The notes below the pieces were generated by a model. The model did no database searches. It worked only from the letters and a program-made list of their open reading frames with translations, and was not told where the DNA came from. From DATFNI01 sp963712305 (lineage in GTDB: Bacteria > Bacteroidota > Rhodothermia > Balneolales > DATFMH01): a stretch of DNA of 64,000 bases. A program made the translations under genes and the position numbers. How positions within the stretch are numbered: position 1 is the stretch's first letter; each line of letters begins with the position of its first letter. Below, in pieces: positions 34,501-43,460 of the stretch. The DNA lies in NCBI GenBank assembly GCA_963712305.1, contig CAVQHI010000001.1, positions 1,984,001-2,048,000 on the forward strand. Reading direction: 5' to 3'.

Positions 34501-37319
34501 TTCAATCGCTGATCTTTATTTATTTGTGCATTGTATAGACCATCGCCATGAACACGATAATGCCATATCGCCCCTGCGACATGCTTCCCGGTAAATCCTT
34601 TTTCACCACATGATACCCAGAAGTCCCAGTCTTCGTATCCGACAACGTTGGTAGCAAAGCCGCCCGTAGCTTCCCAGGCTTTTTTTCTAAAAAGCGATGC
34701 CGGCGGTATGAAATTAAACCAAACCAAGTTGCGGGAACTATACTCCGGATGTGGTTCGAAATTAGATTTATCTCCAAAATTTTGCTGATCAGGATAGGCT
34801 ATTCCAACTTCCGGGTTCTCAATTAAACAACGAGCGGTATGTTCAATAAACTCAGGGGAAATCTTATCATCGGCATCAAGACAAAGAATGTAATCACCGT
34901 TTGCTGCCGCAATACCATTGTTTCGTGCAATCGCCGGCTGCCCTGAGTTTCTTTGCGATATAACACTAACCTTTTCGTATTGATCGGAAAGTTGCTGTGC
35001 GATTTCAGCCGAATTATCAAAACTGCCGTCATTAACGATAATAACTTCCAGGTTTTTATATGTCTGATGTACGACACTTTCAACACATTCCACGAGAAAT
35101 TTCCCGTAGTTGTGACAGGGGATTATTACAGAAACAAGTGAATCTGACCTTGAAAAAGAAGATTGTAGCTGCCTGAAGTAAGGATGGCTCATCTTACCAA
35201 CGGCCTCGAAATAATTTTTTAACAGCAAAATGATCGAGGTTATGTCACTCCGACTAATTCCCTTGGGATCGCCCTGAGCAAAAAGGCCTGTCTTTTTCAA
35301 CTCATCCAGAAGTCGGTTTACATGGATCTTTTGACTTGTCCAATGATTAACCCATTTCCTGAAATCGGCTATACTTGTCTTCTTCCAGTAGTTCAATTCC
35401 GGATACTTGGATATCAGCGTCATGTGACCATAGCCCCGCACCTGGTGCGTGCGACAAAATCCATCCAAAGTGACCGGGTGTTCATGCATTGATTTGCATG
35501 CCGGTTGGTAAATTAATCGGTAGCCTATTTTGTGAAGTCGTAACCCCAGTTCGATATCTTCGGCTGCAGGTCCGTCAAACGTTTCGTCAAACATGCCGAC
35601 ATCGATCACAGCTTGTCTTGGCACACTTAGATTACAGGTGTAAAAATAATTGTAATCGTGATATCCTCCTGGCTGCATTTTGTGATATTCAAAAAGCAGA
35701 TCATTTTCCTCGATAAGTTGAACCAACAGACTCTTGCGGTACTCTTCAGGGAAATCAAATGTACCTAATACCGATATTTTTTCACCAGGGTGGGCTAAAT
35801 GAGTTTCGTAATGTCTGGCAAGAGCTGATTCGGCCAAAATTGTATCATCATTAATAAAAAGAACAAGTTTTCCACGTGCCTTTTTTAAACCTTTATTTCG
35901 TGCTTTCGCCGGACCTGCATTTTCCTGACGGACATAGATCAGATTATATGAAGCCTTATAGTTCTTTACGAGCGTGGCGGTATCATCTGTAGACCCATCA
36001 TCACAGACTATCACTTCAAATTGATCAGCAGGGAATGTTTGCCGGGATAGGGTGTTCAGGCACTTTTTAAGGGTATCAGGACGATTGTAGGTTGGAATGA
36101 TAACGGAAAAAATAGGGGATTTTTTATTATCCTTAGTTTCAGCAAGAGCAGTATAAAAGTCGCGCTGTAGTTCTGTTTTCTTCTGATGCAAATTTTCAGA
36201 CATACGAAAATCCGGGACTTCATTACCTTGCAGCAAACTGTCAAAGGCTGGTATAATTTTCTTCCACGTAAACGAATCTTCCCACTGCTTTTTGCCAGTC
36301 CTGCTCAGCTCAGATAGAACTTTTTTGTTGCTTAAAACATACTCAATGGCTTGGGGAAAATGTTCGAGATTTACAGATATTCCACCTGCCTGATCCTGCA
36401 CGGCGTTGCAATTGGGTGTTGCTATCCAGGGTGTTCCATAACTCATAGCCTGCAGAGCAACCAGTGGACCGGCACTTTCACCTATAGATGGAATGAGCAA
36501 GAGATCGGCATCACGAATGGCAGATGCTGCATCCGGACGGGGCAGGCCGGGTATTAACTGAACACGCTCATCAAGAGAAGCTAATTTTTTAACCTCCTCA
36601 AAGTAAGGCATATTTACTGATATAGGATTCCCTATAATGACTACCTGCCAGTCGTTTTGTACTCCTCTCAACACCCTAAGCAGGTTAAGGTGGTTTTTAA
36701 CCGGCCAGAAATTGGCAACCATCACCAGCAGAGGGCAGTCCTGATCCAGACCGTGCTTCTTCCTGAAATTGGTTCTTGCGGCATCTTTGTCTATGGCGTG
36801 GGGCAAATAGATAGGTTTGAGTCCCATTTTTGTGAGTGTAATGTAATCTAGTCCGGTAGCCGTAACTGCAACCGTTTGATCCGCAACCGTTAGAACCTGG
36901 CTGACCTGTGCCCATACGCCATATTTGGACCAATCAGCTACATTCAGGGCATTGATACTTGGAAAAAGAGTAATAGGAGGGGATAAGTCTTTCTTGTTTA
37001 AAAGTGCAGAAGCTACCCAGTTATCTGGCTGAGTAAGCATCACTACATGGTCAAAGCCACTATCTGAAATCAATTCATAGAATTTGTTTCGCTCCAAATC
37101 GTCTCCATTCGGAGTCAATCCGCCATCACATTTGAATGAGTGAATTTTTAATCCTTTTCTAGCATCAGACTTTCTATCGGGGAGCCATCTTGCCGACACC
37201 TCCACCTGATAGCCCAACTCAAGCAAGCGGACTCCGAGATCCTCCATAAATATTTCAACGCCACCAACTGATGGATAGAAATAATCGCAGCTCAGTAAAA
37301 TTTTCTTGTTTTTATTCAT
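31527..37319 (-). CDS. Giant five-module glycosyltransferase (GT4-GT2-GT2-GT4-GT4) with TPR end
   Basis: A single 1930-residue frame. Module 1 is GT4-like (residues 1-380: FYPSVGGVEIFMEDLG, MVANFWPVKNH, IPSIGESAGPLVALQAMSYG). Module 2 is GT2 (from about 408: FSVIIPTYNRPDTLKK, DDGSTDDTATLV, FINDDTILAE). Module 3 is GT2 (from about 730: VSVIIPCHNYGKFLVE, VNDGSFDNSAEI, LCLDADDKISP). Module 4 is GT4 (about 1011-1440: TMYGWDDEGGGTILPRQIA, VGFIGSLLPQKGVHLLVKAM). Module 5 is GT4 (about 1443-1800: FLFVGGTIGRKGIDVLLDVY, HPYRGEGFGLPIAEAMAAG). Residues 1820-1930 are TPR-like. It likely builds much of one glycan on flagellin or another surface protein. The following gene overlaps by 4 bases. Confidence 0.88.
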   Translation of the reverse strand: MNKNKKILLSCDYFYPSVGGVEIFMEDLGVRLLELGYQVEVSARWLPDRKSDARKGLKIHSFKCDGGLTPNGDDLERNKFYELISDSGFDHVVMLTQPDNWVASALLNKKDLSPPITLFPSINALNVADWSKYGVWAQVSQVLTVADQTVAVTATGLDYITLTKMGLKPIYLPHAIDKDAARTNFRKKHGLDQDCPLLVMVANFWPVKNHLNLLRVLRGVQNDWQVVIIGNPISVNMPYFEEVKKLASLDERVQLIPGLPRPDAASAIRDADLLLIPSIGESAGPLVALQAMSYGTPWIATPNCNAVQDQAGGISVNLEHFPQAIEYVLSNKKVLSELSRTGKKQWEDSFTWKKIIPAFDSLLQGNEVPDFRMSENLHQKKTELQRDFYTALAETKDNKKSPIFSVIIPTYNRPDTLKKCLNTLSRQTFPADQFEVIVCDDGSTDDTATLVKNYKASYNLIYVRQENAGPAKARNKGLKKARGKLVLFINDDTILAESALARHYETHLAHPGEKISVLGTFDFPEEYRKSLLVQLIEENDLLFEYHKMQPGGYHDYNYFYTCNLSVPRQAVIDVGMFDETFDGPAAEDIELGLRLHKIGYRLIYQPACKSMHEHPVTLDGFCRTHQVRGYGHMTLISKYPELNYWKKTSIADFRKWVNHWTSQKIHVNRLLDELKKTGLFAQGDPKGISRSDITSIILLLKNYFEAVGKMSHPYFRQLQSSFSRSDSLVSVIIPCHNYGKFLVECVESVVHQTYKNLEVIIVNDGSFDNSAEIAQQLSDQYEKVSVISQRNSGQPAIARNNGIAAANGDYILCLDADDKISPEFIEHTARCLIENPEVGIAYPDQQNFGDKSNFEPHPEYSSRNLVWFNFIPPASLFRKKAWEATGGFATNVVGYEDWDFWVSCGEKGFTGKHVAGAIWHYRVHGDGLYNAQINKDQRLKARVVMNHPGLYTKTQEEWAKGVLTGNPEALRITGNLGMVPKFGESTDVELSGKVGAVGKNNNPVGKHILFTMYGWDDEGGGTILPRQIAKKLVQRGNRVSVIYTPPKSRPDKSAYYVEQLEDEGVQLYAIYNRPAIFYDLDHPEREIDDPKMRQVVRSIVSSVKPDIVHYHSFLNFSMGVAKDVHQMGIPSVYTSHNYWPLCPRMYLFDDQLSLCSGPSADGKKCSGCVKTSGKEHLYAARAEAGRTMLNEHIDRHLAVSSRVKELFISNGHKSERIHVLQQQPEIADKLWDKVGIKREIVTQLDRPLRVGFIGSLLPQKGVHLLVKAMQAFSNDQVEGYVFGGGPQPVVEWLKSLDKARGVTFTGAYKPEDLPDLLGKIDIIVVPSIWEDCAPLVVAEALAARLPVIGAKMGGIPDFIDEGKTGFLFPGNNVTELIQRIGAFVSDRTLLGKMQREIKRVRTFGNYVEDLVGHYDQIIGRNTSAGQSKSDKPSVVWEGSQFVMHSLAHVNRSIGRQLLKREFDLSLIPYEKDTFIPEKGTADHELYGCYGAPVQSDNHVHVRHHWPPNFTPPASGHWVIIQPWEFGSLPEKWIHPMSTLVDEIWVPTSYVKECYVRSGVPQDRVQVVPNGVDVETFKPSAKPYPLETKKSFKFLFVGGTIGRKGIDVLLDVYVRNFKASDDVCLVIKDMGGKSFYRGQTAADSITRLQAHPDAPEIEYIDCELTNDEMAGLYTACDCLVHPYRGEGFGLPIAEAMAAGLPVMVTNHGAALDFCNPENAFLINAKEVRLEEKAIGNIATVDHPWWAEPDQSSLAKLMKEVIKKPNEAKKRAIKARKTILKSFTWDSVGEQVSKRIMEISKKSIRRLKMTSPAEWDSRETFIQYFMKAVQEHKWSELGKETLRACQLYPDDTYIWVLRAINLRALGHYDDAVEAVERSLKIAENPEALHEAIQIAMASGKSKQAAMLENHLSRQFPEWAQKLQNQHAEVQQK

Positions 37320-37367
37320 TCGATCTTGTATTTGGAGAAGACAATATTTTTTGAGCTTTGAACTGCG

Positions 37368-38465
37368 CTATTGCTGACGAATCAGGTGAAAGTTATTGGT
37401 GCCGGATCCATTCTTCTGAGAGAGGGAACTCAAATTTTCGGTTATCAATTTATGGCCACTTAATTGATCGGCAAGTTGCAATAATCTCTGTCCATCTTCC
37501 GTCCGTCCATTCAACATCAGACAAACTGCCAGGTTATTAAGGGAAGGTTGATAATATTTCTGGTGATTCAGTGCAGCCAGGAAACATTCCTGAGCAAAGG
37601 GAACATCACGTGTTTTCTTTCCTTCCTCCCAGGCCGACGAAAATGACATGGCATGAATGCCCATATCATTTAATACTGCAGCTTTTTGAGGTGGTGTTAT
37701 GGTTTCCCAACCGGCATTAGCGTAAAGCGTAAGGATATATTCCTGTGTTCGGTAGGCTTGATAAATCCGTCGGTTTTCATTCTCCATTCCGTTTCCCTGA
37801 AACGAGACCGTCTGTGGACTCAGATAATAAAGTCCAAAAACCTCGGGAATGTGTTTTGCATGCAAAGAGGCTGCAAATCTTAAGTTGAAATCGTAATCTC
37901 CGGCTACACGATAGGATTCATCGAAGTAACCTATTTGATCATGAACGGATTTGCGCCACATAGGATGGATGCCAAACTGGAAATGGAGTAATGATTCCGG
38001 CGGAAAGTATTCAGGGTATCGATACACTCGCGAATGATCGTTTTCATCATACGTTTGATTGGCCCGGGTTGATACATAACAATCGCTATACACCAAATCA
38101 ATGTCCGGATGTCCGTTCAGATAACCGGACAAGAGACCAAGTGCGTCCTTCCGGTGGCGGTCGTCGGTGTTGGCATTCGTGACATATTCACCTTTTGCCA
38201 GCTTAATCCCACGATTCCAGGCCTGATATAAGGATTCCCTTTCATCAGTCTCGATATAGGTTATGTTTTCAAATGCACTCTGAAATTTTTCGACAACCGC
38301 TCGCTCATTTTGTGTTGAGCCGCTATTTACAACAACGATCTCAAGTTCCCCCTCTTCAAAAAGTGTCTGAGATGTCAGGTCGGTTAGACAACCACCTATA
38401 AATACTTCCGAATTGTATGTCGATACAATCGCCGAAACTTTCGGGCTTTTATTTACTGAACTCAT
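37368..38465 (-). CDS. GT2 glycosyltransferase
   Basis: The 365-residue product starts with a GT2 domain: KVSAIVSTYNSEVFIGGCL, VVVNSGSTQNERAVVE, AWNRGIKLAKGEYV, and NANTDDRHRKD as the metal-binding site. The later WRKSVHDQIGYFDESYRVAG and DYDFNLRFAA give acceptor-side motifs. The last 90 residues look helical and TPR-like. It is close in sequence to the GT2 part of the gene at 31530 but keeps the acidic metal site. It is the first gene of the run into the giant glycosyltransferase (48-base gap), and a sigma-54-like element lies 43 bases upstream. Confidence 0.82.
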   Translation of the reverse strand: MSSVNKSPKVSAIVSTYNSEVFIGGCLTDLTSQTLFEEGELEIVVVNSGSTQNERAVVEKFQSAFENITYIETDERESLYQAWNRGIKLAKGEYVTNANTDDRHRKDALGLLSGYLNGHPDIDLVYSDCYVSTRANQTYDENDHSRVYRYPEYFPPESLLHFQFGIHPMWRKSVHDQIGYFDESYRVAGDYDFNLRFAASLHAKHIPEVFGLYYLSPQTVSFQGNGMENENRRIYQAYRTQEYILTLYANAGWETITPPQKAAVLNDMGIHAMSFSSAWEEGKKTRDVPFAQECFLAALNHQKYYQPSLNNLAVCLMLNGRTEDGQRLLQLADQLSGHKLITENLSSLSQKNGSGTNNFHLIRQQ

Positions 38466-38507
38466 AGGGTAGTAACATATCTAAGCTTTTGATAACTAAT
38501 ATGTACT

Positions 38508-38523
38508 ACGAATTTTCGTGCCA
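38508..38523 (-). promoter_or_regulatory. Sigma-54-like promoter before the GT2 gene
   Basis: On the minus strand it is TGGCACGAAAATTCGT. TGGCACG and the spacing match the -24 element exactly; the -12 element has TTCG in place of TTGC. It lies 42 bases from the GT2 start at 38465, the same distance as the flgF element from flgF. Confidence 0.4.
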
Positions 38524-38663
38524 ATCGAAAAACCCTGCGATTTCGCCTGACAGAGAGGTTATGGTGGGTAAAAAGTTCCGATTGGTTGGACTCTCAGGAA
38601 AAGCTTTCCCCGACTGACTAACAGTGATATAGGGGACATTTTCGTCCTGCAAATCACTGGTTT

Positions 38664-40709
38664 TTACCCCTTGGAAGCATATCGGGTCAGCGACTCGAGC
38701 AATTGCGGGAAACCGGGTTTTTGTGACAATTGTGCCTCGTTCCTGCTGACATAACCGACAGCTTCGGCTATCTTACCCATCTCAGCGAGTCGTTTTATGA
38801 TAGTGAAAAGAAAAGTGTAATCGTCGTGATGGGCGTTTTTCAGTGCTTTCTGATACCACAAAGCCGATGCTTTAAAGTTGGCCATCTTGTAATAATATTC
38901 AGCTATTTCATTTTCCAATAGCGGATCACCCGGATAATTCTCGGCAAGTGCGAGCAAGTGCTTGAACATTTCCGAATAACCGTCATCTGTATCCAGAGTC
39001 TCCGCCAGACGGACCTCCGATCGCACAAGAGCCCTCAGAGCTGACCGACGTTCATTTAATATGATTCCAGCAGTTGTACCGTTTCCTGGTGTCAAAACAA
39101 TTTCATCCGTGGATGAAGATGCCGCACGATCAGAATTGAGATCTGTAACTGTGACACCACACGACATGACTTCTCGCTTCCAGGTTGTGTGAGCTTGATC
39201 AAGTATTTGTTTTATGTGCGCTGATCCCTTGCTGTTTCCCGCATCAATAAGAAGTTTAAGCATATACCAAAGGACTCTCCAGTGACCAAAACCATTATTC
39301 CATGCATTGCTGAAATGAGCAATTGCGCTCTTACTGTCGCCATTGCCCATGAAATACAATCCAGTCCAGAAATTTAGCCTGGGGTCCGTCGTATCGCTGT
39401 TTAAATACCAAAGCAGGCCGGTTTGATAAACTAATAGAGAGATCCCGGATATCTCCTGATCGACATCCAGATATTGCTTCAACGACTGATACGGAGCGAC
39501 CGATTGCGTAAAAAATCCCCCATATTTACCTACTGATTCCAGGAAAAGCTGGCTGGCCGGTTTATCAGAATCAAATCGAATAAGGTCTGCCGGATTGATG
39601 ACATCATAGTACAATGAGCTGTTGGTATCCACACCCCATATGTGATCTCTCTTCGGGAGTTTCATCACTTTCTCATACACATCATTAATCTTTGGGGCTG
39701 CATTTTGGGCACCAAATTCTTTTTTAGCATACTCTTTTGCCCGGGCTGCCAGTTCCTTTCGTACATCAGGATTATGGTACAAATATTCTAATGCCTCACC
39801 ATATTCCTTTTCGGAATGCACGACAATACCCGTCTTCTCATTCTCTACCAGATATCGAACGCCGCCATGAGGAAAAACAACGGGTGGGATCCCTGCATAC
39901 ATGACCTCCTGGAGATTGAGTTCTGCAGCGGCATAGGTATCTTCGCGCAACGGATATCCATATACATCCATCGTTTTAAGAACGGGCCGAATATCTGTCA
40001 CATATCCCCTGAAGTCAAACAAGCTGTCAACACCCATTCTTTGGGCTTCTGCTCTAATCATATCCTGACCACCGCCGCCACATACAGTGAATTTAATGTC
40101 CGGGATATTTGCTGCAGCACTCATAGATAAAAAACCGGGGTGCATTTTTACATAATCTACCGTCCCAATATATCCAACATTAAAACCGGCATGCTTCCGG
40201 GGCTTCAAGTCACCAACGCGACTCAGGTCAGCTGAATCATAAACCATCGTCGTCCGCTCGGACAATAGACCGACATTATGCTTTTCAAGCTTAAAAATTG
40301 ACTGCTCTGTATATGGGCTACAAGGCAGATTCCAGTCTGCTAACCGTGCAACTTCCGGCACTATTACCTGGGGCAATCGGTCACCTGCGATATGATAGTA
40401 GAGGACAAGACGACAGGGAGGAAACTTTTTATGCAGCAACTGGACTGTCTTAGGATTATTCCAGTAATGAATCTGAACGATATCGGACTGCTCGAATTCC
40501 CTAAGAAGGATTTCATCCGATGGTTGATCAATAACACTGACCCCGGCTTCCTGTGCCAGGGTAATAGCTTCGGCATCTGCATTCATCAGTGAAATAACAG
40601 AATGCTCCATTTCACTATTTAGCAACCTGGAATACTTAGAAATTGCAATTAAAGAACGGGCTGCTCCACCCAGGCTCAGAGACTCTATCACATGTAAAAT
40701 TTTCATCAT
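38664..40709 (-). CDS. GT4 glycosyltransferase with long TPR-like C-terminus
   Basis: Residues 1-370 form a GT4-type glycosyltransferase: MKILHVIESLSLGGAARSLI, VGYIGTVDYVKMHPGFLSMS, FTVCGGGGQDM, GYPLREDTYAAAELNLQEVM, and YAGIPPVVFPHGGV. The residues after 400 are helical with repeats such as LNFWTGLYFMGNGDSKSAIA and ENEIAEYYYKMANFKASALW, so TPR-like. Its start overlaps the small TPR gene by 4 bases. By context it belongs to a glycan-building system. Confidence 0.83.
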   Translation of the reverse strand: MMKILHVIESLSLGGAARSLIAISKYSRLLNSEMEHSVISLMNADAEAITLAQEAGVSVIDQPSDEILLREFEQSDIVQIHYWNNPKTVQLLHKKFPPCRLVLYYHIAGDRLPQVIVPEVARLADWNLPCSPYTEQSIFKLEKHNVGLLSERTTMVYDSADLSRVGDLKPRKHAGFNVGYIGTVDYVKMHPGFLSMSAAANIPDIKFTVCGGGGQDMIRAEAQRMGVDSLFDFRGYVTDIRPVLKTMDVYGYPLREDTYAAAELNLQEVMYAGIPPVVFPHGGVRYLVENEKTGIVVHSEKEYGEALEYLYHNPDVRKELAARAKEYAKKEFGAQNAAPKINDVYEKVMKLPKRDHIWGVDTNSSLYYDVINPADLIRFDSDKPASQLFLESVGKYGGFFTQSVAPYQSLKQYLDVDQEISGISLLVYQTGLLWYLNSDTTDPRLNFWTGLYFMGNGDSKSAIAHFSNAWNNGFGHWRVLWYMLKLLIDAGNSKGSAHIKQILDQAHTTWKREVMSCGVTVTDLNSDRAASSSTDEIVLTPGNGTTAGIILNERRSALRALVRSEVRLAETLDTDDGYSEMFKHLLALAENYPGDPLLENEIAEYYYKMANFKASALWYQKALKNAHHDDYTFLFTIIKRLAEMGKIAEAVGYVSRNEAQLSQKPGFPQLLESLTRYASKG

Positions 40710-41056
40710 ATGGTCATCCTGTTTGGGGATCCTGTATCTATATCATCAAACAAATAATCGATGGATCTAAGCAGTATCCCGGCACCACGATTTAAAGAAC
40801 TCTGGGAAACCGGCTGCAGAAGAATGAAGAGCTTAGCAGCATTACGATTCTGCGGGAATTGACGTAATTCCTTAAATAATGAGGTACGTGCACGATTCAA
40901 ATCAGCATTCATGATCCAGAACAATCCTTCCAGGTAGTGAAGATTTAATATCGGATCTTTAACTTTTTTCCCCAGGGCAAGAAGCCGCAATACTTCTTCT
41001 TTGTCATTACTGCGAACAGCCGCCAATATTCCATTTATAAGTTCCGGATTTGTCAT
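40706..41056 (-). CDS. Small helical TPR-like protein
   Basis: A 116-residue, mostly helical protein with TPR-like features (NGILAAVRSNDKEEVLRLLA, NLHYLEGLFWIMNADLNRAR). It overlaps the sulfotransferase gene upstream by 4 bases and the GT4 gene downstream by 4 bases, so all three are translationally coupled. It could be an adaptor that holds the enzymes together. No known name. Confidence 0.6.
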   Translation of the reverse strand: MTNPELINGILAAVRSNDKEEVLRLLALGKKVKDPILNLHYLEGLFWIMNADLNRARTSLFKELRQFPQNRNAAKLFILLQPVSQSSLNRGAGILLRSIDYLFDDIDTGSPNRMTI

Positions 41057-43269
41057 ACCTCATCTCCGTGTTTTTCAAACTCGGCTACCATCGCCATTCC
41101 CTTAGTCTTTGATGTATCTTTTTTTAGCAACTGAATTAGTGAATCCTGAATGTTCAGATGATCATCTATCTGATCGCCGACAACTCTTGACACATACTGC
41201 AACTGGTTATCCTGAAGAGGTTGGAATTGCAAATTGACCAATTGAAGGTCCATTATTCGCAGACTCATTATCGCCTGCTCATTCCAGCGACCCATATGAT
41301 GAGGTGGCATATTCAGGATGTTATTTGTGTCCAGTCCGAATATTGAATTATGGTTTAATACACTCAGGTATAACCTGCCTCCGGGTTTTAAAACATTCAT
41401 TGAAGTCTTCAGAAAGGACAACGGATTGGAAACACATTCGAGAACATGTAAGCCGCAGACAACATCATATGAACCGGCGTGCGTTTTGGCATAATCTTCA
41501 ATTGCCTTGTTGATAAAGTTCGATTGCTTCTTTTGGGTGTTTGCACCTTGGTTAATTAATTGTAATGATTCATTTTTGATTCCCCGGTCTTTCAGATACT
41601 CACTGAATGGATTACTATTGCAACTTATATCAAGGACGTGTTGATCCGGTTCTATTAAACCGCCGATAACTTCCGTTTCCCAATTCCAGTCTACCGGATA
41701 TAACGGATCTGTTCTAACGCAATCATAAAACTCTTTGTCTCCGCTAAGATGGTGAGGAAAATAGAATCGATATCCGGTATCCAGACATTTGTACAACCGG
41801 ATAGACTTCGACTCTTCAAAAAAACGACTCACATCAATTCCAAAATGATCTTTGTATTGCTGTATAATTCGATCTGTGGGTATTGATCGAAGCCTGATTA
41901 TCCGATCGGAGCCAGTTATTGGGCTGGCAGGTATTTTTTTGTGTGTAACTTTTTTTTCTGATCCTGTGAGCTCGCTTAATTCATACCGCTCTTCCAGTAA
42001 GAGTAATAACGCTTTAGCCAGACCATGATATGGATGATTTCTTAAGAGTTTTTGCAGTTCTTCAATCGCATCAAGCACATTCCCTTTCTTATATAAAGAA
42101 ACAGCTCGCAGATACCGCAGCTCAATGTCCTCTCCGAAATCCGTTTTTTCTGCCTTGAGCAATTGCATTGCACCTTCAACATCGCCATCGAATATCAGTT
42201 GTCGAATTTGTTCATGTTGACTGGGTGAACTTTCAATCTTCTTCCTCAGGTCAACGGCCTTATCATAAAAAAAATCGCCCTCGGATATTTTTCGAATCGA
42301 TTCCAGTGCCACATCTGAATGTCCGGCATTATAACTAACTACTGATCTTGCTATTACGGATTCAGCCGAATGTGAAAAATAATCACCGGTTCTCTCGAAT
42401 AAGTGATTGGCACTCCCCCATTCTGCACGCCGTATCAAATGCGATATATGGTCCAACGCAACAGATTCGGAAACCCCCAAATCCGCATGAACCGGATCCA
42501 GGCTGAATTTTGCGAGATCATAATTTGCAAGCCAGTCATTGATAAATTGAATATCGTCGTGTGATAACCTGCCCATCCACTGGCCAACCGTCCCTTTTCT
42601 GGCAAAACGGAATTCCGGTTTAAGATAAGACATTGCATTTGCATCCAAACCCGTCGATTCTTCCATTTTTCTTATGGCAAAAAAATCGGACCTCCGGATC
42701 GCCTCATGAAGAATCGAATCCGGGATATCGGGAATATCCAATGCACACATCATACTCTGAATCGTATGAAAAGGATCGATCTTCAAATCTTCATACGTTA
42801 TCCACGTAGTGCATGAATTAAGCCATGAACGGACATGGCTGCACCATGGATCGATACCAAGATCACGGTTACGTATGAATTCAGATATTGTCGTATTTTC
42901 CGGAATCCCTCTTCCTTTTTTAAGACCTCTTTGATATTCGTAAAAGGAAACCATAACGTCGCCGGGATTTCTGGAAACATACACTGATTTATAAGGACCG
43001 AATGTATCAGCATCATACTTCTCATGGGTCTTTACAAAGCGGGGTATGCAATGGTAATCGAGTTCACCGAATTTCCCGCTGTCCAGCTCAGCGACAAACG
43101 GACCATTCAACAGATGGTAATCGATTTCAATACCATTCAATTCTACAAGGCTGACAATATTGGCCAGGACAAACCGAATCCAGGTATTCCCTGACTTTGG
43201 ATAAGAAGCCAGGAATATATCATCCGGAACCAAATTCTTGATATACACATCATGCATTACTGCAGTCAT
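41053..43269 (-). CDS. Sulfotransferase-TPR-methyltransferase fusion protein
   Basis: Residues 1-270 match a PAPS-dependent sulfotransferase: ASYPKSGNTWIRFVL is the 5'-phosphosulfate loop (P24-W30), VKTHEKYD carries the catalytic-type His (H82), and VYVSRNPGDVMVSFYEYQRG has R100 and S108 of the 3'-phosphate site. Residues about 270-430 are TPR-like (GDVEGAMQLLKAEK, LRYLRAVSLYKKGNVLDAIE). The C-terminal 270 residues are a class I SAM methyltransferase (HVLDISCNSNPFSEYLKD, YDVVCGLHVLECVSNPLSFL, MNVLKPGGRLYLSVLNH). Such a fusion suggests sulfation and methylation of one glycan or protein. It heads an operon with a small TPR gene and GT4. Confidence 0.82.
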   Translation of the reverse strand: MTAVMHDVYIKNLVPDDIFLASYPKSGNTWIRFVLANIVSLVELNGIEIDYHLLNGPFVAELDSGKFGELDYHCIPRFVKTHEKYDADTFGPYKSVYVSRNPGDVMVSFYEYQRGLKKGRGIPENTTISEFIRNRDLGIDPWCSHVRSWLNSCTTWITYEDLKIDPFHTIQSMMCALDIPDIPDSILHEAIRRSDFFAIRKMEESTGLDANAMSYLKPEFRFARKGTVGQWMGRLSHDDIQFINDWLANYDLAKFSLDPVHADLGVSESVALDHISHLIRRAEWGSANHLFERTGDYFSHSAESVIARSVVSYNAGHSDVALESIRKISEGDFFYDKAVDLRKKIESSPSQHEQIRQLIFDGDVEGAMQLLKAEKTDFGEDIELRYLRAVSLYKKGNVLDAIEELQKLLRNHPYHGLAKALLLLLEERYELSELTGSEKKVTHKKIPASPITGSDRIIRLRSIPTDRIIQQYKDHFGIDVSRFFEESKSIRLYKCLDTGYRFYFPHHLSGDKEFYDCVRTDPLYPVDWNWETEVIGGLIEPDQHVLDISCNSNPFSEYLKDRGIKNESLQLINQGANTQKKQSNFINKAIEDYAKTHAGSYDVVCGLHVLECVSNPLSFLKTSMNVLKPGGRLYLSVLNHNSIFGLDTNNILNMPPHHMGRWNEQAIMSLRIMDLQLVNLQFQPLQDNQLQYVSRVVGDQIDDHLNIQDSLIQLLKKDTSKTKGMAMVAEFEKHGDEV

Positions 43270-43460
43270 TAGGTGAAAGCCAAGATGATGATGTCAGCGG
43301 TAATTCATTCCACTTAAACCGATTTTTTTTCTCAATCAGCTACTGTAGGCGAAGGCTTTACCACTGACCATCAATCATCTTTTTCGGGGTATTTTAGGGG
43401 TAACAGCCACGTCCGTAATCTGTTTTAAAAAAGATCCGGAGTAACCGTATTTATGTAAAG

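Noticed and set aside
31527..37319. Possible false join of several genes in the 1930-residue frame
   Set aside because: The frame is continuous, module borders have normal linkers and no internal ribosome-site/start pairs stand out, so a true fusion is the simpler reading.
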